Shown here in pieces: positions 13,308 through 26,339 of a DNA stretch of 64,000 bases. Positions within the stretch are counted from its first letter, which is position 1, and every line of letters begins with the position of its first letter. The position numbers and the translations under genes are program-made. The stretch covers positions 223,848,292-223,912,291 of the forward strand of contig NC_133534.1 of NCBI RefSeq assembly GCF_048544455.1. Direction: 5' to 3'. The notes under the pieces are model-generated. The model searched no databases and was not told the origin of the DNA. It saw only the letters and a list, made by a program, of their open reading frames with translations. The stretch is from Silene latifolia. Its lineage: Eukaryota > Streptophyta > Magnoliopsida > Caryophyllales > Caryophyllaceae.

Positions 13308-14063
13308 ATGTCTGGAGATAATGCAATGAATGTCAGAGAGAAGCACTCTGCTCTCATTGTGGATGATACTGCAGTCTTAAGAAATCTTGAACAACAAATG
13401 TTAAGGAAACATGGTTTCAAAACAATTTTGGCAGAAAATGGCAAAGAAGCTGTCGAATTTTTTATTGCTGGTAACACATGCGATATTGTTTTAATGGATA
13501 TGGAAATGCCTGTAATGGACGGAATTCAGGTATCATTTATTTACCTGGCAAGTTTAGTTATTTAATTAACTGGCAAAGTATTGCAATCCATTATTAATCT
13601 TTAATGTTTTTGTATCCAGTTTTGCGAACGTATTTGTTTGTGGTTGTTGGCTCACTAGCTGAAAAGGTTCTACTTGCTCATAGTGATTGATAACTTTAGG
13701 TTTGTGGCTCATAGGTCATAGAGTATTCCTCCTTTAACATATTCTTCCAAGCCTCTAAATCATTGATAATGAATTTCTTGTAATAGTCGCTAAATTAATG
13801 TTGAAATTTTATATGTTTGATCAAAAGGTACGGTTAGAATACTCTACATGGATTTGCTCTAATTTATTGTATTTCACACATTTCTGTTATGCAAGGCTAC
13901 CAAGGAGTTGCGTGCAATGGGAGTCAAGAGCCTAATCTTTGGTATCACAGCTTCCAATTCAAAGTCGGATATTCAAGCATTTATAGAAGCTGGTTTAGAC
14001 GAGTACATTGAGAAGCCTTTATGTAATTGGAAGCTTGATCGCATGTTGAAGCGAGTCTTGTAA
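13308..14063 (+). CDS. Type-C two-component response regulator (ARR22/ARR24-like)
   Basis: This is a stand-alone phospho-receiver protein in the cytokinin/His-to-Asp relay, with no output domain. Exon 1 is 13308-13529 and exon 2 is 13896-14063, joined in phase 0, giving 129 aa. The receiver-fold residues are all present: the acidic pair D19-D20 (ALIVDD), the phospho-acceptor D64 (LMDMEMPVMDG), T92 (GITA) and K114 (IEKPL). The protein ends about 15 residues after K114. That size, with no C-terminal MYB-type DNA-binding domain, separates it from type-B regulators. The DMEMPVMDG block resembles ARR22/24 and hybrid-kinase receivers more than type-A ARRs. Family members are expressed mainly in flowers and seeds and can take phosphate from His-phosphotransfer proteins; that role is inferred here. 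Confidence 0.88.
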
Positions 14064-15455
14064 ACGATTGAGTATTATTTATGTGTCTCTTGATGTAAGT
14101 TTACACTCTGTGTAAACGTAGCGTGTCAAACTGTCAATCCTGCTAACGAGCTACTAGTACTCTAGTAGCTTTGTAAGTAGAAAGAGTCTTCAGTTTTCTA
14201 ACCTTCTATCTTTACATTTTACAACAAAGTTTGTAGCTTTAGCTTGTTTGTTCCTTTTAAAAGCATATTTCCACAGTGGAATTTTTCCCATCCACGGGAA
14301 ATATTCCTTTTCTTTGTCTAATGTCCGCCTTTTCATTTTCAAGGATTACATTTTTCACACTTTTCTGTACTAATCAAACACAGGGTAGTATCTGCATACT
14401 TGTTTGTTCTCCAAGCTAGCATAGAAGAGCTTTATCAGTTCATTCATCAAAAAAAAGTTTAGTTCTGTTTTTTGGGGTAAATTATACCATGCACCCAGGA
14501 GTACGGTGGATGGTACTCTCTCCTTTAAACTTTTCTTATAATAAATAGTTATTAAATTTAATAAATTATAAAATTATAAAAAAATATATCATTATTCATA
14601 ATTTTTATTTCTCTACAAATAGAGATCATATTTGATATATTTTGTTATTTATTTTAATTTTTCTCATATATTCAAATCACGTAACTGACATATTCATATC
14701 ATATCACATAATTATTTGTATTCCTTTAAACTATTTTGTATTATGCGGTTTTGATATGGAATAAAACGTTCAAGATCGTCATTGTTCAATATATTTGAAC
14801 AAATAGAGTCATATTCACTAAACTATAAAACCATATTCACTAAACTAAAAGTGAATATAATAGAGGCATGAGATGAATATCACACTACATAATACATTTT
14901 CATCAAACTGTCATATTCACTAAACTAAAAGTGAATATAATAGTGTTATATTGTGAATATCACACTATAAAGCGCATATTCATTATACAACATTGTCATA
15001 TCCACTAAAATTAAAGTGAATATGATAATGTCATATCGTGAATGCATTATTACAAACTCAAAACACTTAACTTGAATATGATAGTGGTGACTACTTATAA
15101 TTGGAAGTTAAATTTTTGTTTTTTTTTTTTAAAAAAAAAAAAAGAAAAAGAAAAGGAGGAAGTTGAGGATGAGTGAGGAGTGGGGGAGTGAGATGGAGTA
15201 TAGAGTATCCTACACATGGGTGTAGGATATAAGAATTGATTTTTTGGTGTGCATGTCGTCTTTCTCTCTTTTATAGTAAAAAAAATTGGGTTTTTGGGTC
15301 AAAAATTACTAACATTTACCTCACTTCCATAAACGCTACCTAACATTTTTTTTTTGCATTTTGTTGCCTTAATCTATACAAATTTTGTCCAACACTACCA
15401 AATGTTAATTTCCGGTCTACATTCAAGCGTTGACTATCCGGAATAAGAAATTTTA
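14064..15455. other. Intergenic region with a possible decayed MITE and hairpin repeats
   Basis: About 14487-15231 may be an old inverted-repeat element. The left edge TTATACCATGCACCCA and the complement of the right edge, TTATATCCTACACCCA, match at 12 of 16 positions, but no target duplication is visible. Inside are three copies of a TATTCACT...AGTGAATA hairpin near 14834, 14914 and 14998, about 80 bases apart. The remainder is AT-rich with no coding potential. Confidence 0.4.
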
Positions 15456-16412
15456 TTAGGGTGTGTTTTGAATTTTGATACCAAAATAGGAAGGAAAGGA
15501 AGGATAGGGGAAAGAGGGAAGGGAACGGAAGGTGAGGGAAGGGAGAGTGGGTGTTTGTATATAATTTCCCTCCAAATTATTCTTATAGTGAAGGGATTTT
15601 TATTTTTATTTGCCTTGGGAGGATTGGAAATAGAGTTGGCACTAGGACGTGTCGTGCCGGCCCGGGTCACGTGCTGTTGTGCTTAGCCGCCATTTTGACC
15701 CGGCCCAGACACGGGCAATCGTGCTTTCGGGCCATGTCGTGCCGGCCCGCTTTCCCCACTCCTCATCGTGGCCCGCCCTTGGCCCGGTCAAAGTCGTGTT
15801 CGGGTTGTGCCTAGCCCGTGAGCGACCCAGTTTACTATTTTTTTATTAAAATAAATTGTTTTTGATTTATAAATAATTTATATAAGTAATGATTTAAATG
15901 TATGTTTATGTTATGTATTTAAAAAGTAAAGTTAAATTATGATTGTTTATTTGTATTTACAACGGCCAAACACAAGTTATTGGGCTGTGTGAGGCCCGTC
16001 GTGCCTCGCCGGGTCATGGCTGCTCGTGCCTCAGATCGGGTCATGCCTAAGCACGAGATTTTCCCCATTTCAACATCGTGGTCTGCCCCCTAACCCGCTG
16101 TGCCGGACCCGGCCCGACTTGCCATGTTCACCATGCTCGTGCCGTGACCGGGCCGCCCGTCGTGCTTTGGCTCGAATTGCTAACTCTAATTGGAAATAGA
16201 TCCCTCCAAATCTTGCCCCTCCATTTCCATCCCCTTTTATTTGCTATCCAAACAAGAGACTTTAAAACCCCTAATATCCTTCCCTTTTCTTTCCCTCGAA
16301 ATCTTTTCATCCAAAGAACAGATTTTATTTGTTATCCAAACAAAAGATTTTAAAACTTCCACTCTCCCTCAAATTCGTTTTCCTCCAAATCCCTTCATCA
16401 AATACACCCTTA
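15456..16412. mobile_element. Tourist (PIF/Harbinger)-like MITE, host of a nested hAT MITE
   Basis: TTA at 15456-15458 and 16410-16412 brackets short inverted ends, GGGTGTGTTTTGA on the left and the complement of TCAAATACACCC on the right. The left half is purine-rich and the right half pyrimidine-rich, consistent with one foldback element. Its own length is about 385 bp once the inserted hAT element and its duplicated target are subtracted. The 3-bp TTA duplication is what assigns it to PIF/Harbinger. The ends are short, so the assignment is moderate. Confidence 0.55.
15623..16196. mobile_element. hAT-type MITE with 8-bp target duplication
   Basis: The element is 15631-16188 (558 bp). Its ends are TAGAGTTGGCA and the complement of TGCTAACTCTA, matching at 10 of 11 positions. 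ATTGGAAA occurs exactly at 15623-15630 and 16189-16196, and an 8-bp duplication is the hAT signature. Both arms are GC-rich and full of GTCGTGCCGGCCCG-like words, and the centre (about 15836-15960) is AT-rich. It contains no transposase. Confidence 0.85.
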
Positions 16413-16423
16413 GGCTTAATTTT

Positions 16424-16425
<2 letters not shown>

Positions 16426-16474
<49 letters not shown>
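16426..16474 (+). repeat. Poly(A) tract of 49 bases
   Basis: An uninterrupted A run just outside the Tourist-like MITE. No retroelement body adjoins it on the left, so its origin is unclear. Confidence 0.9.
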
Positions 16475-16476
<2 letters not shown>

Positions 16477-16516
16477 ACCTAGTTTATTTATTTTTTTCTA
16501 TTTTTTTTCTAATTTA

Positions 16517-18179
16517 CCTAATTTCCCTCATTTAAAAAAAAAAACCACAAGGGCTTAGATCATATTAATAAAATCAATCGTCACACAATTAGCAATGTTG
16601 TGGGGTAGGACTTCGTCCAAACCCTTCTCCCTAGTTGCCATGGCCGCGCATGGGCTAACTCATGAGCCACTGTATTAAAATTACGCCTAGTAAACAAAAA
16701 TTTAACAGACTCAAAAGAAGAACATAAATCATAAATGTCGTCATAGACTAGGAAAATATCACTGTCGCCTCTTCTATTCATCTTCAAATCTTCGATCACG
16801 TTCAGGCAGTCACTTTCGATTTCCACTTTTGTTAAACCGCCCCTCTTCTCTTCAGTCAGTCCCAAAACAATTGCTTCTGCTTTGAGAACTTGAGGATTCC
16901 GGACTTTTTGTCTTTGCACTGTCACCCCTCACCTTAGAGTCCCCTCATCGTCTCTACACACATCCCCCAACCCCATGCCTATTCCTGTCACCATTCCCGC
17001 ATCAACATTAATTTTATTCCACCCTTGCCTCGGTCTTTTCCACCCATTAACTTCCGCATCTCCTTTGCTGTCCGTGCCTTGCCTCGAGTCCGCACTCCTC
17101 ATCTCCTCAATAAGCTCCCTTACTCTCCTCAATACATCTCTCACATTCACCATTATACCCTCAAAGATCATTTTATTTCTCGCTTCCCAAATTGCCCAGC
17201 ACCCAGTCATTAATATCACACATTCCTCCATACTTGATTCCTCCATAACAGCCTCACCCCACTCCCTCGCCTGCTCAAACCCAACTTCCTTCATTATCTC
17301 CATTCCCAACCCATCCCAAACACCCCTTACTCATCTACAATCCCACACAACATAGAGACAAGTCTCCACTTCGCATATGCAAATTGGACAACCATCAGCT
17401 ACTCCACTAATCCTACGTGACAAGTTTCGTTTTGTAGCTATAACATTATTACATAGTTGCCAGAAGAAAACTTTAATGCTGGGGGAGAATGGACATCTTC
17501 CATAACTTATTCCAGAGCCATTTTTCGCGAGAGAAATACGACTGCTCCACTATCCTATCTCCATCTCGTGCAAGCGCCCAATACGCCGTCCTGACCGTCT
17601 AATTACCTTCCTTCGTCAAATCCCAACACCATTCGTCCGACGGTCTATTATCACTAAGTCGTTTGTTCATCATGCGGTGAGCCTTGAAGGATAGAAATAG
17701 TCTATCAACCTCCTCACGTTACACCTCATCTCACCTGGTAACATAAGGTCAGCCACCATCATGTCTAACTCTGCATTCCCCCTTGTTGAAAGTGCACACT
17801 TGGAATGCGACCCTAGAATCCACGGGTCAATCCAAACTCTCGTCGTCTTACCATCTCCAATACGCCTCCTTGCTCCCAGTTTAATGACATCCTGGACCTC
17901 CCACATACTCCGCCACGTATAGCTTTGACTAGACCCTAAATCAGCTTCCATAAACTCCTTGTTCGGAAAATACTTTCCTTTCAAAATTCGCGTCAACAGA
18001 GCATCACCACTGGTCATAAGTCGCCACCCCTGCTTTCCTAGTAAGGCCCGATTAAATTTATTGAAATCCCGAAATCCCAGACCACCTCTATCCTTTGGTT
18101 TACATAGCTTATCCCAGGATAACCATGCCATCTTCCTTTTTCCCTCCTTCTGATCCCTACCAAAATTTAGAAACCATAG
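16517..18179 (-). mobile_element. LINE D, 3' half (RT end, zf-RVT, RNase H)
   Basis: This is the 3' half of an L1-type LINE whose 5' half is at 49494-51384. On the minus strand, 18179-17670 encodes the end of the RT region (KMAWLSWDKLCKPKDRGGLG, FNKFNRALLGKQGWRL). About 17640-17330 is decayed zf-RVT region. 17309-16581 encodes a C-terminal RNase H (WAIWEARNKMIFE, INVDAGM, VEIESDCLNVIEDL, FNTVAHELAHA). Several stops and frame changes split it, so it is dead. An 18-bp direct repeat (16517-16534 and 51367-51384) brackets both halves. Next to it, on the LINE strand, is a run of ten T where a poly(A) tail would be expected. Confidence 0.88.
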
Positions 18180-18882
18180 TGTAACACCTCCATCTACCAA
18201 GGAGCCTTAACAAGACCTTCTCTGGCAGATAAGGGCGTTACCATCTCAGTTGCCCGAGGCCGGTAATAATCAAATGTCGATAAAAGTACGTTTAGCTTAT
18301 ATTACAAGTGAATAAAAAAACTACAGACGATACAAAAGATACAACTTAAAACCACTATCAACTAGGTGAACTATTTCTGTCGTGACTCGTGATAAACTCG
18401 TCCCTCCAAGCACCCATCTATGATCCAAACAACCACTTGCTAAGACTGACTGCTCACCATAGTGGATCACGGCAGACACAACAGAAACAAACAACACAAC
18501 AAAACCACACAAGGTCAGCAACTGAGATACCAATACAAACGTAGACACCACACAAACACAACATTACACACGCACGCACACACACACCAGCTCCTCCAAC
18601 CAACCACCATCTCTGACTGCCCGAAGGTCCAGTCTTGCTAGTGGGGGACCACAGCCGTTCCCACCTAAGCCCCGCTCATCTATCCGAGCGATAAACCCAT
18701 GTTCCTTAATGTGCACATCTCCTCCCGTGGCGGGTTCCACGGAAGGGCGAACTAAGGGCGTGAAGCCACTCCCGCAAGTGACTCCACTCACCCGAGGGCG
18801 CACCTCGAGAACCACAGACAAACAACCACAAGCAGCTGATTAAACAACGATTATCAAATCAACACAAGACCAACCAACTACC
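18180..18882 (-). repeat. Element A, partial 3' LTR
   Basis: About 703 bp matching 28774 to about 29477. It is cut short at its right by Copia element B. A short array matching another part of the same LTR appears on the far side of B at about 27640-27720. Confidence 0.8.
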
Positions 18883-20152
18883 TGTTGGGAAATGTATCCT
18901 CAACAATAGTGCGATCACATGATTTAAATATCATTATTAAATCTCATTTTAAGAATACATGTGGGATGTAATATTTTACAGTCAACTGGTCCACACATAT
19001 CGGTAATGATTGGCTGACTAGAGTTTGACATTACTGTCGTGCGACGGTGGTGATCAGTTGATCCCCTTAGGTCATACCTATAGGGAAATACTCTTAGTTG
19101 ATTATTTAATTAATCGTATACCGATACGAGTTAATTAAATTGCTTAAAATTGACGGATGATTTTGTGAGTATAATTTACGTATCTTATAGTAAATATGAT
19201 TAAATGAGACACGGTCTAAGTAATCAAATTATTTCATTACTTAGATGAAATTATTGTTTACAGAAACAATTGAATCTGAATGAATAAATTATTATAAATA
19301 CATAATGTTGTAATTTATAATTTGGAAACATTTTTGGTACGAGTAATTACGAATTACTAGTCGATTTTGTAAATGACATATTTTATGAGTATGTTGATTT
19401 TTAATAAGTTAAAAATACATTACAATGTGACATGTCATGTAACATGTTACATGTGACAAATTGAAAAATGACAAAATAAAATGGACCTCCCATTTTATTG
19501 ATACATACCGAAATTATGGAGGGAGTTAGTGGAAATTGTGTTGATTGTTTAAATATAAACACAATAATGAAAGCTAATAAGTAGGCATGCAAACCTAAGC
19601 TTTTGAGAAGAGCAAAAACAAAAGGTATTGGGCATCCTACCCAAGCCAATTTCGGCCAACCATATGAGAAAAGAAAAGAGAGTTTTTCTTTTCAATATTC
19701 ATTCATCATTTTTACACATACATTTTTTTTCTAGTGTAAGAAATGTATCCTTCTCTACATCTTGTGAAATCTAGAGAAATAAAAACTCACATAATCTCCT
19801 CTCTTGACCGAAATATTCAAGAGTAAAATTACAATTTATATTGTGTCAATTTTATAGTAAAACTAATATTATTACTAGATCTAAATAATATTGGTTATTA
19901 AGAGATTCCTTGGGTATATGCTTTTGGGAGGGATTCTATATTTGAATCCTTGTTCTTCCATTTCGAGAGCTCAAGAACAAGTGAGTAGGAGAACTCACTT
20001 GTGCCCATATATCCGAAATCACAATGTAAGATGATGGTTTCTTCTTTATATTGTTTTAATGTTTGCATGCATAAGTTCCACCATTTAATTTTATGACAAA
20101 TTAAAATAAAACATATATGAGTATGTTAGTATATAGATCTTCTTTTCCTTCA
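18883..20152 (+). repeat. Copia B 5' LTR
   Basis: 1270 bp, TG...CA. It abuts the interrupted LTR of element A on the left and the primer site on the right. Confidence 0.88.
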
Positions 20153-21981
20153 ATCGGTATCAAGAGCCTTGGTTGTTTGCATGCAAATCGGTTAAAAGTT
20201 TTTCCGAGTTATAAAGATTAACATATAAAACTTGTATAATTTGTGTTAATATGATATATCACAAAATTAATTTTTTCATGTTAAAGTTTATAATCCTAAA
20301 ATGTATTTAGGATATTTTGGTTATTTTATGGATTTTATTGTTCATTTTATAAAATATTGGCATTAAAATGTGATTTTTATGATAAAAATGTCATTTTTTG
20401 GACGAAAATTAGCTAAACTTCGAATTTTCCAGTGGTTTTTGTATATGTTTTCACATATATTATTTTTAGATGATCTGGAAATTTTCATCATTTTATGAGT
20501 TCTTATGCTCGAAAAATGGATTTTTCATGATAAAAATCAGATTTAAGTGAAAAATAGGTTAATATGAGATAAATTTCGAATCTGGTCATAGAAATTTAGT
20601 ATGTTGTCACATGCAATTTTACAAGATGTGTTTAAAATAATAGGCTATATTGAAGTCTTTGTGCATGATTTATGGATTTTTGATGAAAAATAGCATAAAT
20701 AGTGACATTATTAGTGAAAAATTAATAAAACATAATCTATGACTAAGGAAAAACGTCACATATTGAATTTTATTGTCTTTTTCAGATCTAAAATTGAAAA
20801 GTTGATGAATATAATTTTTCTCATGTTTTTATGATTATTTTGTTAAAAACCGATAAACCGCAACATTGTTTTTCCGGAAAAATTTCGAAATTTTTAACCT
20901 AAGTTTTTTGAATATTATGAGTATCATGGTATTTTTTCCAGAATGTTCATGAGTTTAAATTTCAAATTTTGAATTTATTTGAATTTTTGTGATTTATTTG
21001 AAGTTTATAGCATTTTTATTGTAATTTTTGGTCCATTAATGAACAATTTTAGAAATATGAGTTAATTATGGTCAAATTATTAGTGAAGACTAAATTTTGA
21101 GTCCTAAGAGGTTAGGGTAATTAGCTTATGCATAAATATGAATTTATGTAATTTTTGTGATTATAAAATGTTGAAATCACGCAAATCCGTAAAAACCGAG
21201 TAATATACGATATTGGCTAATTAAAGGCGATTTAGCATAAAATTGGGCATGTTGATACATATTATAATGCTGCATTTTCTTTATGATTGTCATAATTTTA
21301 TTTATGTAATTTTGAATTATGTAATTTTTACTTAGTATGGCCTTAGTTTTTAATTGGTATTACCCGAAATGTATGGGAATATCGATTCGGTTGTAATTTT
21401 ATTGTGATCTCGTATCACCGTCTTGTAATTTAATAGATTTATTTTATTATAGTTACAAATGTATAATAGGAAATTATGTAATTTATTATGTAATTTTATT
21501 CATTTCGGAGTTCCCAAAGACGGATTTCTTCAAGATGGCGATACATAAAGACGGTGTTACCTAGAGATGCGTGCCACAACCGAAGTTCAAGGGACCAATG
21601 GAGTTGGTTTCCGAATATGTAATAGTTAATTAGATTTTCTATTTTAGGAAGGCCATACTAGGATTTATTTTTATGCTTTGCATTTTATTTATATGTTGCA
21701 TGCATCACTAAATCGCCATAACTAAAACATGCATTATCTTTTAATCGAGTATATCGACCGTGTCAATTATAATTATCGTAGTTCACCACTTTAGTACACT
21801 TAAAACGTGATAGATAATAAATTGACATGACCTCTCGCTAAAATAAACAATTGAGACTTAGCCTTACCAAATAGTAGAAACCATGAAAACCTATTTCTCG
21901 AGGGAGTGCACTCGGCCCTACCGGGGTACAAACCTTGTTACGTAGGGGAAGTGGGTGATAAATGTCTATCCACCGAATTCA

Positions 21982-22275
21982 TGTTGATAAGGGATGAATC
22001 GGCCCTACCGTGCCCAAGTTGATGTGGATTTGGATCATGGACACATTTATTCGAAATTTGGGTTGAACTCAACAAAAGTTTTTGATAAGGGATGTATCGG
22101 CCACACCGTGCCCTTGTCGGATGTGTTTTGGGCTAAAGATAAATGTTAATGTAATTTTATCGACCAAGAGTTCTAAAAGTAGAATCGATTAAAGAGTTAA
22201 TCTACCGAGTTATATTGATAAGGGATGAATCTGCCCTACCGTGCCCAAGTTAATATGAATTTGGATCTTGGAATC
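21982..22275 (+). repeat. Three spaced repeats in the Copia B interior
   Basis: The phrase GATAAGGGATGAATCGGCC...CCGTGCCC recurs near 21987, 22084 and 22217 with the same trailing words (AAGTTGATGTGGATTTGGATC in the outer copies). Spacing is about 100-130 bases. This is non-coding interior. Confidence 0.7.
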
Positions 22276-25200
22276 ATTTATCATAGTTGGGTAGAGGTCA
22301 CTATGTAAATGCTATACTTGTTTTTCAAGTATTAATAAAACGATAAATGTTAAGTTTTCCACTATTCCGTTGTTATATTGTTCTATTTCTTTACCACAAT
22401 TCATATACGATATCATTTCGATTCAAAACTCCATTAAAACATCGTATCTAAAGACAAAATTTGAATTTTCTTCTAAAGACCTCGAATGAACCATTGCTAA
22501 GGATCTCTTGTAAAGAGTATAGATTAAAGTTATTCATTATCAAACAGGTTTTTGATTCTTGACTAACACTTCTACTTACAATGGATTATGTTTCATATAC
22601 TTAATTGAATTAAGTACCTTGAAACGATAAATTGTTTTGGTAATTAGTTTTGTCAGAATTCGTAATTGACCAAAATAACGCAACCACTTCAATGAAAGTT
22701 TTAAGACTAAAACGATTGAATTGAAGAGTAATCTTTATAAGAATCACCTTTGCTTCTCTAAGTAAAGACTCATTGAAATGAGTGGGAGCATTCTCTTAAA
22801 CCGTTAAGATGAGGACGAGGTTAAAGAAGTAAAATTAGAATGGAATTGATACAAGGTTATGTTAAAGGTAAAGTTGTTGAGAATGACGATACTAAACCTA
22901 TCAATCCCGACCGATAAAGTTTCCATTGTCTTAAATGTTAGACACGAGAAAGGAAACTACCCCAAATTATTGAAGAATCAACAAGTTAGTTGTGGGACAT
23001 CTAATGGGACCTTCTTCGTTAAATGTTTATTTGATTAAACATAAATTTTGCTAGTATTACTTCGTCAATATTAGAAACCAGTGGTGGTTTTCATCATTAT
23101 GTTTGATACATAGGATGATTAGAATATGACGACTAGCAACAATGAAGTCAGGAGATAGAGTCATTGTGTACTAAATCTAGTTTTCGGGTTTGGAGTTGTA
23201 CTTAATTGTGACTATTAAGTACATAAACTCTAAATAAGAATACAATTTGTTAAAGATACAAAAGAGGTTTCACTTTTGTGACCCTATACACCATGATTTG
23301 ATGTATGGCTAGCCCATCATCAAGGTGATTATATTCTAAACCAAACTAGAATAATATATCATGAAGATGATGCAAGACTCAAACTGGTAACCCAAGATTA
23401 AACCTTAAAATTTTGGAATGATGAACGCAAAGAGTTAACGAGTACTCTTGAAACCATTAGATTGTTAATGGTATATGCGTATCTTGTATTCAAAGCAAGA
23501 TGTCTCGTGCCTTTTGGTTGAAAAGGAGATCGAGGTTATAAATCATTGATCCATAATAGGTTGATCATTCTCTTTTACCAACGATTTAAGTTGACGCTAA
23601 TGTGTTAACTTAATAAGGTAAATAGAAAATCTTTAAAGAAGTTTAAAGAGTTAAAGAAATCACAATTTAGTCGTGATGGGATTATCAAAGTGAAGACTTT
23701 GATATAAGCCAATGGAAATGTGATCTAATATCACAAGTTAATCTCTCTTAGCACGCATTATGAAATAATGTGTGATTGGATAAGAAATCAAACGCTATTC
23801 GATATGGTTTGGACTTCAATCAAGTTACTTTGAGTTACTTGATCCTTTTGGGGATTTTATCATTTTTGTCTAAATTATTTTTCCACTAAATCGAATCATA
23901 TGAGATATGAAATGGTAAGGGTACCATGGTTGTAAGTTTTCACAAGAAACAAATGCTCATTTTTCCCTTTTCAATTATCACGAGCACGACGGGTTTGCGG
24001 CTCATGAAGCTGTCTTTCTAAAATACAAGTTTATTTCTAGAAGACAGAGTGGGAGAAATTCTTCAAGAGCCACAGAGAATGTTATGTCGCAAGAAACTGG
24101 TCTTTCTTGGCTACATGAGACGTTTTGTGTAAGACATTGTTTCTTCAAAACCTAGGAGGTTAAATTCGTCACTTGTTAAAAATGATGAATTCATGCTACT
24201 TTTAAGAAAGTAAAGAGCTTATAACTTACAAAAGAAATTGTTTGATTCAAGTTGATTACTTCTAGAAAGTAATGAACATATGACTTACATATGAGTGTTT
24301 AAGTCACAACTCAATACAAGGCTTAGAGCCATGAAAATCCGAAACAAAAGGGCTTGATTAGTGACAAAGGGTTTTGCACTGATAAAGAGATATTTCAAAG
24401 CAAGATTGGTTGGAAAGGGTTTTGCACTAATTGAAATGATTAAGTCTATTTGGATCTTCTTAGGGATTGTGTTTTATTATGAGGATATGCATACAGCAAG
24501 TGAATCTAAAACCAACTTCTTCAATAGAAGGAATGTATTCAATACATGTCATGAGTTTTATAGATTCTTGCAATCCTAAGATAATGTGAAACTTAAGAGA
24601 TGATCTTAAGTAGGACATCAATGAGTTGGAATCAACATTTTGATCATGTGATAAAACATTTCTCGATAAGTCGAGAAGTTGTGTTTATACATGGAGTTTA
24701 GTGGGAGTTACGGAATTTTTAATTGGTCCGATATGTGGATGACATATTGATCATTGAGAATGATTTAAGACTTTTGGAGTATTATAATACATCTTGAATA
24801 TCCGGATTTATGAAGATAAATCCACATGATATTAGCGTCAGTAAGAAGTCTTATGTTGATAAGATTCATGACTAGTTCAATTAAATTGAACATATTTGAT
24901 TGATTTCATTTGCTTCCGCTGCCGAAATGGTTAAAAAGAAATGATGTATAACACTTCATATGCTTTGAGTATGATGAATTGTTTTCAAAATCGAATTTAA
25001 GTAATCTTTACCAAGTAAGTCATAAAGATTACCCTTAAGTGCTTGCAGAAGCATTAAGGCTATGATGCAAAGTGTTTATGATGCAATTTTGTGTAAGGGT
25101 GTTACACAAGTGACAATTGACAATTGAGATTGCACATGGTTTCCGACAAAACCATAATCAAAACACATTAGGATGGTTAAGATATCATTGTGGCAATGTT

Positions 25201-26339
25201 AATTAAGAAGTAGATTTTCTAGAATCGTTCTAGGCAATAAAGAACAATGAGAGATATTTATAACGGAAATTGAGTACACTTGCAATCATGAGATGTGCAA
25301 GAAGGATGAGTCCCGCACACTGTGAAAACAGTGGGAGCTATTCTAAGGCTAGAGGGACTATGTCTTGATTGGATCTCGACACGTACTCAGAAAGTTTTGT
25401 AATGAAAATGTATACATTACAAAGGAAAACGAGTATGTAGGTTGAGTAAGGTACAAGAAGTTGATAAAACCTACTAACCAAAGCCTTCTCAAAGGCTAAA
25501 CATGATGAGTCATGTCATTTCAATTGAATTGAAATGAACAACTACATACAAGATCAAATTAGATTATAGAACATGAAATAGTAATCAGGCATTGACTATT
25601 CATATGTGATAATCGCATTTGTCGTTCGATTTTTACTTTAAAACTCTTTTATTATACTTTGTTACATCCAAACGGGTTGTAGAGACAACGTTGAACCCCG
25701 TTAAAGTGAACCCGGATTAACATAGTATTAGCCCATAGTCGCTTGTATGAGGTGACGTCTCGAAATGACTAGAGTGTAATGCGATTGATGGCAAGTTCAA
25801 GTGCCATAGAGTCATGTGGGATGACTAGTCGATCACATAGGCAGACTGTTAGGAACATTTTGTAGGGCCTTATGACCGCTTATAGAGTTCTGGCAATTTA
25901 TATAGCCTGGTCATGGCGAGAGCTACTATAGTATTCTAATGAGTCGATCACATAGGCAGACTGCTATAGTATTCTAATGAGCTGCAATTTATATAGCCTG
26001 GTCGGGCCTTCGTAAATGGGGTCAAATGGGCATATTTTGGGTTATGATGGCTGTGGCTAGTCGAAGGGAATGAGTGCGATAGGAATTGTCCATCCCCTTG
26101 TCAGGGTTAAAACAATATCTCAGGGCCACTCGAGGAGTAATGAACTGGAAATGCGTGGCCACGCTCGGAAGGTATCCAGAGTGGATAAATCCGGTCAAAC
26201 AGTTATTCTCCAGATCGAGGAAACCACTCTCGATATGATCACTTGCAAGTACGACCGGAAAGACACCTTGCATTGAGTGAGAGATAGTAATAGGACAAGA
26301 GAATTGGTGACGCACACTTGTTGAGGACAAGTGGGAGAT

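Noticed and set aside
15551-16353. Several overlapping GC-rich ORFs
   Set aside because: They fall inside the hAT and Tourist-like MITEs. High GC keeps frames open by chance, and no product is recognisable.
18321-18821. Minus-strand ORFs conserved with 28890-29375
   Set aside because: The similarity comes from the two LTR copies of element A. The frames show no domain and differ in length between copies.
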